The position numbers and the translations under genes were made by a program. Under the pieces are notes generated by a model that saw nothing but the letters and a program-made list of their open reading frames with translations, had not been told where the DNA came from and made no database searches. Positions 11,527 to 22,686 of a stretch of DNA of 64,000 bases are shown here, piece by piece. Source of the stretch: Gamsiella multidivaricata (Eukaryota > Mortierellomycota > Mortierellomycetes > Mortierellales > Mortierellaceae); NCBI RefSeq assembly GCF_025024155.1, contig NW_026251753.1, positions 1-64,000 of the forward strand. Direction: 5' to 3'. Each line of letters begins with the position of its first letter. Position 1 is the first letter of the stretch.

Positions 11527-13569
11527 ATGTCGAGCGATCAAGCTGTCCAGGACATCGTAGCGTATGCGCATACGCTTCTCGGCTCGGATTCAACTGGAGT
11601 ACATCTTACATTTTCCATAGAGAACTGAGATTCGCTGCTTCTTACTTTGTCCTCACTGCAAATAGGCCTTTGGAAAATACCAAAATTGCCTCCGAGCAAA
11701 AGGCTGAACAAATTGGTAAGGACAAAGGGAGCAGAAGCTATGGAGCATGAAACGGAAGGCTATATATCATACATATCCTTTCGAAATTGCTACACGTATG
11801 GTGCGAACGATCCGTTATTGCTGGAACTGCACAACGATGTCTGATGCTAGGCTTCATATTGAACTTTTGAAAAAAAAAAAAAAATAGTTGACCCTTGGAA
11901 TGTTCAGGGAGCCGTTGTCGATGGCAAGCAACTGGGAATTGATTATGATCGCCTGATTGAGTCGTTCGGCACCCGAAAGATAGATGAAGCTCTCTTGCAG
12001 CGCATGGAGACCTTGACGGGCCATAAGCCCCATGTTCTTCTCAGACGTGGCGTGTTCTTCTCCCACAGGTATGGATATCCTTTTAATAAGGATGGCGCAA
12101 CTTGATACCACGTCTTTTAAAGTGTTCCGATTGATTGATTGCTTGATTGCTTATTTTCCTCATGGATCACAAGTGCATCGTTGAAAGAAAAGCACAAGGT
12201 TACTAATGCTGCTTGTGTAATCTGTGATTTGTATTATCGTAGAGAGCTGAGCAGGATCTTGGATCGATATGAGCAAAAGAAGCCATTCTATCTCTATACT
12301 GGGCGTGGACCTTCTTCCGACAGCATGCATCTGGGACACATGATCCCCTTCTTGTTCTGTCAGTACCTGCAGGAAGTTTTTGACTGTCCATTGGTTATCC
12401 AGCTGACTGGTAAGCAAAGCCTTTCCGGACCTCAGGATCTGGAATGATTGTTAGCTTTGAAGACTCGTGATAGCAGGAGGAACTAACATATGTGCAATTT
12501 GACATGCAATAGATGACGAAAAGTTCCTATTCAAACCCAACCTCAAACTGGAAGAGTGCATCAAGTTCTCGAGACAGAACGCCAAGGATATCATTGCATG
12601 CGGTTTTAACCCCGAGAAGACGTTTATCTTTTCTAACCTCCTTCATGTCGGGTAAGGCTCGTTTTCAGGAAAACCATGGACTTCCGACAGATTGTTTATG
12701 CTTGCTGGGATAGTTGCTTGGATGAAAGTGATCAAATTCAGGGCAACTAATATCCTTTGAACCTCACCTGTCTAAAATCAACTAGTGGCCCATTCTATCA
12801 CAATGTTGTGCGCATCTCCCGCTGCATCACCTACAGCCAGTCCAAGTCGACATTTGGCTTCAACGAAAGTGACAATGTAGGCAAATCACACTTTGTCTCC
12901 ATTCAGGCGGCACCATCCTTCTCCAACTCGTTTCCTGCCATCTTTGGGGATCGCTCGGACATTCCTTGTTTGATCCCGTGCGCCATCGATCAAGACCCTT
13001 ACTTCCGTTTGACGCGTGATGTCGCGCACAGGTTGAAGTATCCCAAGCCCGCATTGATCCATGCCAAGTTCTTCCCTGCGCTCCAGGGACCTGGCACCAA
13101 GATGAGTGCCTCGGTCGATAGCTCTGCTATCTTTATGACGGACACTGCAGTCCAGATCAAGAACAAGATTAACCGTCATGCATTCTCGGGCGGTGGAGCG
13201 ACCATGGAGCTGCACAAGGAACATGGCGGCAAGCCTGAGGAAGACATCCCCTTCCAGTATCTTTCCTTCTTCCTGAACGACGATGCAGAAATTGAGGAGA
13301 TCGAGAAGAACTACAGGGCAGGAACGCTCTCGACAGGTGATCTCAAGAAGCGTTGCATTGAGGTGCTCCAGAAGTTCGTTGGCGATTTCCAGACTGTAAG
13401 TTGACATGCTGTCTTTAGGGGGTTTTCTTGGAATGGCTTTCCTTCCGTTTCATATTCTAACGTTTGTGCTCTTTTCTATCATGAACAGCGCAAGGCGGCT
13501 GTCACGGATGAGGTCTTGGACTACTACATGACCCCCAGGTCCATGGACATCAATCTTTCGGCTAAGTAG
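11527..13569 (+). CDS. WRS1: cytoplasmic tryptophanyl-tRNA synthetase
   Basis: Class I synthetase charging tRNA-Trp in the cytosol. Seven exons are proposed: 11527-11561, 11666-11715, 11888-12068, 12243-12409, 12513-12651, 12786-13395 and 13489-13569, giving 420 residues. The HIGH signature is HLGH inside [17 protein letters not shown]. The KMSKS signature is KMSAS inside [16 protein letters not shown]. Other family blocks are [25 protein letters not shown] and [11 protein letters not shown]. The vertebrate WHEP domain is absent, as in yeast. Exon 1 is uncertain. The obvious donor at 11599 puts exon 2 out of frame, whereas a weaker GTATGC donor at 11562 keeps it open. The acceptor of exon 3 follows an A-run instead of a pyrimidine tract. 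Confidence 0.94.
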
Positions 13570-13850
13570 GACGATGCGAAAGCAGGCAACACAGACATTT
13601 CAAACCACCTTTGTACAACGTCTATATTGTTTTTCAGACCTGTAGACCAGAAGGAAAATAAACATCATAGAGCAACATTCAGTACGATGCTGCTTATACA
13701 TAGCGGTATTTATTTGGTTGTAAATGTCCGTCTAACGTTCCTTGCTTCATGGCCTCCTGCCACAGCGACTATCACAACATGAAGAACCCAACTTCCTACA
13801 CTCCCTTGAAAACCAATGACCAACGACTGTGCTCTGTTTTTCATACACCT

Positions 13851-15585
13851 CTACTTTTGCAACTCGCCGACGGCAAACAGTTTTCCTAATGTTGGTCCAG
13901 CAAATTCGTTGATCTGTTTGCAATAGTTATCGATCTGTCCAGAAATCAAAAGGTGGTCCAAACGGCTGGGCTCGGCAGGCAGCTTGAACATGGCATCGAC
14001 ATCCTCGTTGGGCAGAGGAGCCTGACCAATCTGAGCACGACGAGCATTCTCGGTTTTCTAAAAAAAAAAAAAAGGCACAGCGCGATTAACATCCTGGCAC
14101 AAAATCATCATCGTGATCCTGAGCAAATGCTTTTCATCCACGATGCGAGACGATGACGTGAGAACTGGGAAAGACATACTCTGTTCAAAAGATAGGCCGC
14201 CTTTTTCTTGTTCTCGCGATCCACGCTGCGCTGCCAGTAGGCATAGTTGCCCTGCTCCTGCTGGTGGTCGTCAATGGTGTCCATCAGATTCTCCAAGTTC
14301 TTGGCAACATAGGGATCCAAGCTCAACTCCAGCATATCGAAGCTGGGCGTGAGGACTGATTGCTTGTTCTGACTGCTGTTGACGGTGCTCTTATAGGTCG
14401 TCAAGTGTGATGTCGAAATCTCGACCGAATCATCCGAGGTCTCGAGCTCAAACAAAAGTGCGTTCAGCAAAGCGGTGTTACGGATCGTGATAGGGAGCTC
14501 CTCGAAAATGTTAGAGAACGTCAACTTGGCCTTGGCGAGGGCCTCGGTTGTGAACTTCTTTTCCTTATACAACTTCATGAACGTAGGGGTGAGGCGAAGA
14601 GCACGGAGGTTAAGGTTGCCCATGGAGGAGCGAGCGATATCTATATATGAAGAAAAAGAAGGACGCAAGTCTGAGATGGCGGCGGATATCCATTGAAGTT
14701 TGTCCTGAGTAAGGGCGTATTGCAGCTTTCCTGGCTTCCAATCTCATTGATGTCCCATACCGTGGATGATAAGAACAGACTTGCTCAAGGCCTGCTGGAA
14801 CTCGAACTGATGCTCAATCAGGGACTGATTCATAAAGTTGCCCATGTTGGCCGACTGGTACCAACCAACTGAGTTGTCGTCAACATTGACCTCGCGCAAG
14901 CAGCGCATCATCTGCAGCTGGTATTGGGATCCTAAAAAAAAAAATGCCGTAAGAATTGTTAGCAATGTCTTCCATTAGCCTTACTCTTTCATATATCGCC
15001 ATTCCTAATGCTCAATTACGTCCTGTCCTTCTTGTTTGCTTACCCTCAAAGTCCTCAGAATCTTGGTTCTTGGGCATAGGGAACGAGTGGGTGACCTCAA
15101 GAACGCCGTTGACGTCCAAACCCATCAGCTGGCCGGTGACCGTGGTGGGAGTTGACTCGCGGCAGTGCTTGACAATCTTGAGAACGACCTGGAGTATATT
15201 GGATGCATAGCAGAGAGATGGCGGTATTGATTAGATTGAGAATGGCGCCTTAATAATTTGCCATCAAGTGGTCCTGAGAAGTGTGGCTGCAACACGACGT
15301 GTTCTTAAGTTCAGATCGCTGCTCCTGATGTCTTTCGAGCCCACTGAGTCGAATTTAGGCGAGCAGCTCCATTCGTTTCGTTTTGTTGTTGCCTGACTCC
15401 AGCTACGGCTAGCGTATCATGCACTTTAGCGTTCTGCGGTAGCGTCGAGATTGAAAGAGTGATGAGCTGTGCTGAAGAGATTCGAGTGGACACGGGGAGG
15501 TTACCATGGCATCAAGTTGGACGCTGTGGATGGGGACGGTGCCCTCGATATCCAGGGCAGCAGACAACTCCTTATTGGCGGGCAT
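13851..15585 (-). CDS. EIF3H: translation initiation factor eIF3 subunit H
   Basis: Five exons: 15585-15505, 15188-15044, 14931-14761, 14640-14180 and 14057-13851. They encode 354 residues (human eIF3h has 352). The MPN domain spans residues 20-150 (SVQLDAMVVLKIVKHCRES, GQLMGLDVNGVLEVTHSFP, SVGWYQSANMGNFMNQSLI). The metalloprotease HxH...D residues are missing, as expected for this non-catalytic MPN subunit. The C-terminal helical part includes LTFSNIFEELPITIRN and RLDHLLISGQI. It is a structural part of eIF3 on the 40S ribosome. Two introns end in uninterrupted T-runs directly before the AG. The gene is absent from budding yeast but usual in other fungi. It is divergent from RRS1 and convergent with WRS1. 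Confidence 0.96.
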
Positions 15586-15918
15586 GATGGACGTTGATGA
15601 GGAGTGAGTGATGGAAGGAGGAGGTGGATCACAAATATATTCTTTCCTTTTGAGTTATGCGCTCGCTGTCAGCCTGCTTGCTGTCACTCCTTTTTTTTTT
15701 TTGCACGGCCCTACTGCTAAAAAAAATAACACACGCCACGCCGCAGATGACAGCGGATCGCATGTGCATCGTATAGCAGTCACTAAATGTTTATTTTGTG
15801 CTGTCTTGTGTTGCTTAAAAAAAAAAAAGGCAGGCACTCAAAGTGTTAGAGCACACACATTGTCTTTTCCATCTCCATCTCCCTCCCCACCTTCCATCTC
15901 ACCAAATATACTTGTACA
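15586..15918. promoter_or_regulatory. shared divergent promoter, EIF3H / RRS1
   Basis: 333 bp between the two starts. It carries homopolymer runs (T at about 15690-15701, A at about 15817-15828) and a C/T-rich stretch at 15865-15905 just before the RRS1 ATG. Two genes of translation and ribosome biogenesis share it, so co-regulation is plausible but inferred. Confidence 0.5.
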
Positions 15919-17028
15919 ATGGATGTCTCAGGAGTTCTCGAAGCCCACAAGCAAAAGTTTAAGTCGGTGTCGGTAGAGGGAAAGGTCATTCCTGTTGAGT
16001 ATGATCTCGGTCTCCTTGCTGCATACGACCAGAACCCCATAGACGAGGCCGAACTCAAGTATGATGCCGTTTTACAACCGTCCTTCTATCTTATTGTTAC
16101 CAAGCAGCATATCCCTGCATCGACTTGACACTGACAAATAGTATTTATCATCCTTTGGACCCTCAGGAAAAACAAGGACGAATACCTGCAGGCGCTTTCA
16201 AGAGACAATGCCCAGCTTCTTTTCAACGAGATCTTCCAGCTGCAGACGATATCCGACGACAATGGTGTGATGGCTATGCTCCCTACCCCTACAACGCTGC
16301 TTCCTCGTGAGAAGCCATTGCCCAAGCCCAAGCCCGAGACCCGCTGGGAGAAGTTTGCCAAGGCCAAGGGCATTGTCAACCGCAAGAAGGAGAGAATGGT
16401 CTATGACGACGCTTCAGGAGAATATAAGCCCCGTTGGGGTTACAAGGGCGCCAACGACGATGGAACAAAGGACTGGATTATTGAGGTCCCTACAAGCGCC
16501 AATCCCATGGAGGATCAGTACGAGGCCAGGCGAGAGGCAAAGAAGGATCGTATCGAGAGAAACGAGAAGCGTCGTCAGCGCAATACGGAGGAGGCTGCAG
16601 TGGCGACCAAGATGGATCAGAAGGCTGTCAACAAGGGCGATCGGCCCAATATGGACAATGCTCGTACTTTGAAGAGGAAGGAGATCGAGAACCAGATCTT
16701 GATCAGCAAAAACTCGACCGCCAGTGCTGGAAAGTTCGACGAGGCCATCAAGGGGGATCTGAAGCCCAGAGGTATCAAGCGTCAGTTCGCGCCTACAGTC
16801 ACCGATCTGTCAAAAGAAAAGGCCGGCAACATGAACATTCTGGACAGGGTTGTTGGAAAGAACGGAGAGGACCTTGTGAACGTTCGCAAAGTAAGTGGAG
16901 ATACCCTTGCCTCATTTGGATATTTTTACAGTGAACCAATGTCGCTCTACCGATGGAATATCGTTATTAATACCTATTCATCTATTTCGCACTTTGAACA
17001 GGCTATCAAGGCGTCGAAACGCCAATAG
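15919..17028 (+). CDS. RRS1: ribosome biogenesis regulator Rrs1
   Basis: Three exons: 15919-16058, 16167-16890 and a 27-nt last exon 17002-17028. They encode 296 residues. Rrs1 acts in the nucleolus, bringing the 5S RNP (5S rRNA, uL18, uL5) into pre-60S particles with Rpf2. Family landmarks are EYDLGLLAAYDQNPID near the N terminus, the core LPREKPLPKPKPETRWEKFA, then KERMVYDD, GYKGANDD and a basic C-terminal half. It is divergent from EIF3H. Confidence 0.96.
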
Positions 17029-17156
17029 ATGCTGGAAGACAACATTATTTGCACGTTCATCATATAATAAAATATATCATTTTTGCATTGACACAACAAA
17101 TGGTTTAGGGCATCTTTAATCGACGAGGTCAATAACCGGTCATTTAAGCCATGGTT

Positions 17157-18892
17157 CTAGATCATTGAAGAGCCAGCTACGAGTGCACCGCCCAAGATCA
17201 ACGAGAGCATAACAAATGCAATATAACGGAAAGTCTGCGACTGATTTGAATCACCAATCTCGAATGAATGGTCCTGCTCCTGCCGACGAAACTCCTGCAC
17301 TGGTCGAGAAACATTGTCCACTGTCGGCTCCAGTATTGTTGCCTCGCTCTCCTCCAGGACACCGTCGCTTTCTGCCACAAATGAACTTTTTTCCTTTGAT
17401 TCTGTCAACTCAACATTCTGGACATTGCCAAAGAAGTCTGTGAGAAGCACCTATATTATGGAAGAAAACACCGAGAAGACGTTATTACGAGGCCAGAGAC
17501 GTGCATTTCAATCCGTATCATTCGCACTCAAACAGCCATACCTGATCTAGAGGCCGGTTGAAAAGATCGTCGCGCACTCCAGGTGTTGAATGCAGCAAAT
17601 CGAAATTGTATGTATCGAACTATTGATGTACAGAGAAACAGTAGGTTTGATAAATGCTTTGCTGTCATTGTGTGCAGCATGTGTTAGCCAGTATCATGAT
17701 CAATTGCTTACGAGATCTTTGAGTGTCGCCTTGGATTGCATGTCAACTTTTTCGAGTACTTCCAGAACATAGTAGGTGAATCTGTCGATGACAGCGACGC
17801 CAATGTCGGGATCATCGTGGTGCTAGATATTCAGTCCGTCGTGATTAATAATAAGAATGCATCAGCTCAAATCTACAAGAATGCATCAGCTCAAATCTAC
17901 AAGAATGCATAGTCTTGCAGGAAAGCAGTATCGTAGGCATACCGAATAAGAACTCTCCTTGAGCTTGCTGCTTCCTGTGGCGAGGATGTTGGGCGAATGG
18001 ATTTTGGTATACATGGTGTTGGCTTGGCAGGTGTCAATCATAAAAAGGATCTCGTTGTAACGCTTCTTTTCGTACATTTGTTGGAAAGCGTCACCGAGAT
18101 CGTATGCGCTGATTTCCTCCGCATCCTGGAACTTTAGAAATTCCTCGCCACCGTGGCCTGTCATATAGACTAGAATGTTAGACTGGTCATCTGTCAAGAG
18201 ACGCTTAGATCGAGGCGTCTCCTTGGCCACACGCCCTATTACACAATGGAAACACATTGTCTGGTCAGTCCAAAGTGTCAATGAGATCCTAGTAGGCCAT
18301 AGAGCCATTAAGCGTCGCTGTTGGCAGCTCATAGATGTCAACCTTACCGGTCAATAGGCGGATAAAATTCTCTACGGTGACTTCGTATCCTCTGTAATCG
18401 ACCTCAACGTTCTCGCCATAAAGATCCAAGTATCTGCCACGGTTATTGTAGACCGTGGCGGGGAAAATATTTCTAGAGTTGCAAGCGACATCATCTGCGA
18501 GCATCATAATGATATTGGAGTCTGGAATACCAAGTCTTTTGACGGTCCTGTACATCGATAGTGTATTGGCAATGTGGCGATAGTTGAACCAGAATCGAGA
18601 TGTGCAGACCTAAGTGCGGCAGAAGGCATTAACCCATTCGGATATTCCCAGCATCAGTATCCACATACGCGTCTCCTTGGCGATAGTCTATATGTCTAGC
18701 TGGTAAGGCCCTGTTATCAACATTGTATGGTAATCATACCAGAACTGCCCAGTTATTGGTATGCCCACTTTTGCTCTTGTTCTTGTTGAAGAAGCCCTCG
18801 ACATCATTCTGGTTGTTTGTGACCGATATTGCGAGCGTCGATGCGATGCAGAGGCCCACCAGGAGGGACCTGAGTATTGTGGTGATTTTCAT
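17157..18892 (-). CDS. GPI8: GPI-anchor transamidase catalytic subunit (Gpi8/PIG-K)
   Basis: Six exons: 18892-18740, 18609-18348, 18235-17943, 17822-17712, 17619-17542 and 17450-17157. They encode 396 residues, close to yeast Gpi8 (411). It cleaves C-terminal signals and attaches GPI anchors in the ER. It has a signal peptide ([16 protein letters not shown]). The C13 cysteine-protease core includes [19 protein letters not shown] and [14 protein letters not shown]. The catalytic His lies in [10 protein letters not shown] and the catalytic Cys in [12 protein letters not shown] single C-terminal membrane span ([15 protein letters not shown]) precedes the stop. Intron 3 holds a 24-bp tandem repeat. 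It is divergent from the SAP30BP-like gene. Confidence 0.96.
17853..17910. repeat. 24-bp tandem repeat, 2.4 copies, in GPI8 intron 3
   Basis: Unit AAGAATGCATCAGCTCAAAT plus CTAC occurs at 17853-17876 and 17877-17900, then its first 10 bases at 17901-17910. The copies are identical. It lies wholly inside the intron between exons 17943 and 17822. Confidence 0.97.
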
Positions 18893-19116
18893 TGGCTGAT
18901 GATGACAATGACAAGTTGTGAAAGGAAGATGTAAAGGACAGTCGTGAGATGCATGCTCACTTGCACCGCGGTGTGCCCAATCAGCTGCGCTGTACAGCAA
19001 CCCCATAGTCAGTGGCTTTCATTTTCAGGTCCCAAAAGGCATCCTCTGCGACCAAGCAAAAATCACACACACCCGTTTCGCGCCAACCCTGGACACGCAT
19101 AACACAGAACATCAGC
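18893..19116. promoter_or_regulatory. shared divergent promoter, GPI8 / SAP30BP-like
   Basis: 224 bp between the two start codons. It is too short for two independent long promoters. No specific element is claimed. Confidence 0.45.
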
Positions 19117-21234
19117 ATGAACAGAGGCATTGGACTAGTCGCCTATGGGGATTCGGATTCAGATAGTTCGGATGAGGACACGATCATGAGTACAGCACCA
19201 AAGCAGTCAGGCAAGGCATCGAGTCGGCTTCGTTGGGATGAACACAATCGACTTATAGAGGAGCCAGTACAAGTGTCGATGGCTAACCGCGATGTATCTG
19301 TGTCAAATGTGCATGCTTTAGGATCCAGCGATGATTACCAAAAAACGCAAGGGACAGAAACGAATATAGACAAGGTACAACCATTGCGCATTGCATGGAT
19401 GCATGGATAATCCTGTTGAAAGAAGCGTTTGTGCTAACTGTGATCAACTGCTTCTGTCTTATCAGGATCAGGAACCCGGTATGGATTAGCTGAATCGTGC
19501 AGAGTCGTATTCTACTTTCTAAGAAAAGTAAATCAAGGAGATATCATTGTAGCGGATCACTCATTCCTGTTCTACTCTAATAGTGGACAGGCCTGCACCT
19601 CAGGATACGATATCAGTCCGACCAACTATAAACGCGCGGCTTTCTGGAGCCGATTCACTCAACAAGATTGCATTTACGAACTTGATGAAGCAAGGATTGG
19701 TAGCGTCTTCATCCTCATCCATTGAAGCCTCGCATGTACAACAATCACCTGCAGCGGAGGGATCAGTACCGTTCAACTCTCAATCATTCACACGATCTCT
19801 ATCAGGGACGCCATTGCCTGCTGACCACAGTGCTGCCGCAGAGGTGCTGAACACACCCACTGGTGGCAGGAGTCCGCAGGTCGCTCAAACAGAGAGGGTA
19901 CCCATTGCAGAAGAGGTACAAGTTGATATGAAGGACGCCGATGGCACTCAAAATCAACAAGGTCGGGCCGTACTGATGAGGGCGCTTCTTAGACCCAAGC
20001 CTATTCCGGGAGTTGAGAACTTTGGAATTCCGCCTAATCCTGAAGGCGAGGTCAATCCAGATGTGCAAGTATGTTAATAATTAATCAGTTACGGTGTAAT
20101 GACATGGAGAACTTTCTTTATCTTTACTCTGCAATGAAGAAAAACGCAGGAGGATGGGAATGGCACTAGCTGCAGAACTACTTATGCACCACTGTCCGTG
20201 CTTGATTCTATGCCGATCTTTAGGCAAAGATGGAGCAATTCCAGCATGTCAAGATGACGCGCGGGATCCACTTCAATCAATCCTTAATGAAGAACAAGAA
20301 CTTCCGCAATCCCCATATCTATGCTTCTTTGGTCGAATTTGTGGCTCTGAATGAGATTGGGTCCAACTTTGAAAGAATCGAATTCTTTGACTTTGAGGGC
20401 TATGGGCCAGAGTCATATGCCGTAGGGATCGGTAAGTATTTTCCTTTGTTGTGTTTGTTGTTCTTGTCATTTTGACGTACCTGGGAGCGGAATACGAGAG
20501 TACCGGCCCATGCGAAGAGGAGGAGGGTTCCGTGAACTCTAATTTTCTCTGGATGACAAGATGAAGAATTTTAGCGCGTTTGTGTTCCGGCTTGTATCGC
20601 ATGCCAGGGCTGTGTGAAAATGTTGACCCTTTCCCTGTGCAGCGGGAAATAAACAATCGACATGCATATGCAAGGGTGCGTCATGGCTCTCAAAATGAAA
20701 AATGTGTTCTCGAGCAGAGGAATGCATTAAAGGCGAACCGGCCAGTGGGCTCGGGAGGCAGTGTGTGGTATCATAGAGAGTGCACACGGAAGAGTCAACA
20801 GTTCTTGTCCTGAATAACAAAAGAATTCTCAGGAACAAGCATGAGAGGCGAAGCAGACACAGCGTTGTTCCTCCTGGTCCAGCTACGCCGTTTTCATTAC
20901 CACTAACATTCATATCGATTTTATAGCCGAAACACAGAAGCAGACCACGGAAAAACTTGCTCAGCAACAGACGTTGCCTAGATCCCAGCTCCAGTTCGTG
21001 TCAGGATCGGGTACCCAGGGAGGCGGACCAAATATAGGGGGTGGAATTGGATTTGGATCAGCAGTTGTTGCGACGAGACTGCAGACCTCGGCATCAGCGA
21101 CTGGGGTGACAACTGCCTCTGTGACTGCAGCCTCCTCAACAGGGGTCTCGTCTGGACTGCAGCGGGCAAGGAAGAGTAAATGGGACATCTCGCAGGCGAC
21201 AGACGACTCAGCTAACAAACGAAATCGTCATTGA
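19117..21234 (+). CDS. HCNGP/SAP30BP-family protein
   Basis: Five exons: 19117-19374, 19466-19478, 19584-20068, 20224-20431 and 20927-21234. They encode 423 residues. The start MNRGIGLVAYGDSDSDSSDED matches the family N terminus (LVxYGSDSD). The diagnostic HCNGP domain is around residues 235-310: GIPPNPEGEVNPDVQ, KMTRGIHFNQSLMKNKNFRN and LVEFVALNEIGSNF. The end RKSKWDISQ is also family-like. The human member binds SAP30 and acts with RBM17 in splicing of short introns. By inference this is a nuclear splicing or transcription cofactor. An upstream in-frame ATG at 19012 is less likely. Exon 2 is a 13-nt microexon, needed to keep the frame. Confidence 0.88.
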
Positions 21235-22686
21235 CACCACCAACGACAACAGCAGCAGCACCAACAAGTGCTAATAAAGATGCCAGTAGAGACACATGCA
21301 AAAGTGCAGGTTACCATCCATATTTGTCATGAATGTAGACCTGGGCCTTTATAGACCACCGGTCTTATCTGCGGCAGTGTGGAGATGGTGTTCTGGTTTA
21401 TCCACTACTCTATTCTATCTGGGGGCTCCCCATACCCGCTCTACCTTTGCTCTTTCCTCTCAATCTCTAGCTTTCCATCTCGCGTATTTTCCTGGAAGAC
21501 TCAGCATTACAACGCATAGCGCAAACTGCTCTTCTCTGCTTTGGCATTACAGCATCTTGCATGGATAACTTATAGGGTGGCTCCAACCGTTGCTCCTCTC
21601 GTTTTTCCGACCGTTCTCTGACATGGTTCCAGGCATTCTTGTGCTCCTTCCTTCCCCTGTCTTGCTTTACTCATTGGTGGTGACAAGCATAAAGGAACCC
21701 ATTGTCTTCAAAAAGACCAAAGGATCGGATAAACAGTGGTGGTGGGAGAGTCGGTTCGCATTGCGACACCGATTAGTGTGGCATCACTCGGACAAACGAA
21801 TGAATTTATTGGAGTTCACAGGAGCGGCATGGTCGTGCCTGAATCAGAGATGTGTCTCGTTCGGTACTTTCGCAGTCAAGGTCAGGGTCAGGATCAACTA
21901 TCCATGATCCTTCGTAAACTATCTATTGTCCGATATCATATCATCACATCATGAGCCCCGAGTACACTAAATCGTAGTGCATGGCCATCTCACTCAGTTG
22001 AACCACAATAGGGGCACGTAAAGTATATTAGATTACAGTAAAATCTATTTTTGAGGTGGTAAAAACAAGGACATGTAAAGCCAGCGAGGTAAATATAGTG
22101 CAGCCAGGTACGACAACAAAGGTTGCAGCCTCGATCCAACTCAATTGAGCAGCAATCTGGTGGCGGAGGAAGGAAGGGAGATAATGTAATGCTTACTGGG
22201 AGTGTGCCTGTACACGCGGCAGGAGAAAGGGATACGCTCATTTGAGAGCACTATACTGACCAAGGGAGCACCGCTCTGAAAAGACCGAAATGCAATAACA
22301 ACAACAAACAAGACTTTTCAGGCACTCGATGACAGCGCTATATATCCAAGGGAGCTTTTAAAAAGCAGCTGGACAAATATATAAAGAAGCCGAGGTGCCT
22401 CGAGGGCCGGTGCCCTCTTTTTCTTGTTTTCATTTTCTTTTCACATTCTGCATTGGCATTCAAACCCTCCCTCCATTGTTCATTGTTTGCTGCAGTGCTT
22501 TGTATATATTTTATTTTGTCTATATTTTTACGCGTCTCCTCGTGTGAAAATAACGCCCTCAATTGCACGCATAGTCTATTTAATACAATCACTATTATAC
22601 TCCATCTCATTTCACACGCACCTTTCATCGTCGTCCTTTCTCCTTGAACCCTTTTTGCCGTCCTATCAGATCGCGTTCTTCGCGCC
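21235..22686. other. 1.45-kb intergenic region before the Skt5-like gene
   Basis: No supported gene. Weak frames at 21590-21907 and 21736-21954 (+) lack domains, and one runs only after a frame change. From about 22410 to 22680 the plus strand is C/T-rich, consistent with promoter and 5' leader of the gene starting at 22687. Confidence 0.5.

Noticed and set aside
19012..19116. In-frame upstream ATG extending the SAP30BP-like protein by 35 residues
   Set aside because: The family begins immediately before the LVxYGSDSD motif; the extension would use most of the short divergent promoter.
21590..21954. Two overlapping frames with a signal-peptide-like start and GESVRIATPISVASLG continuation
   Set aside because: The two halves are in different frames without usable splice sites, and no family is recognised.
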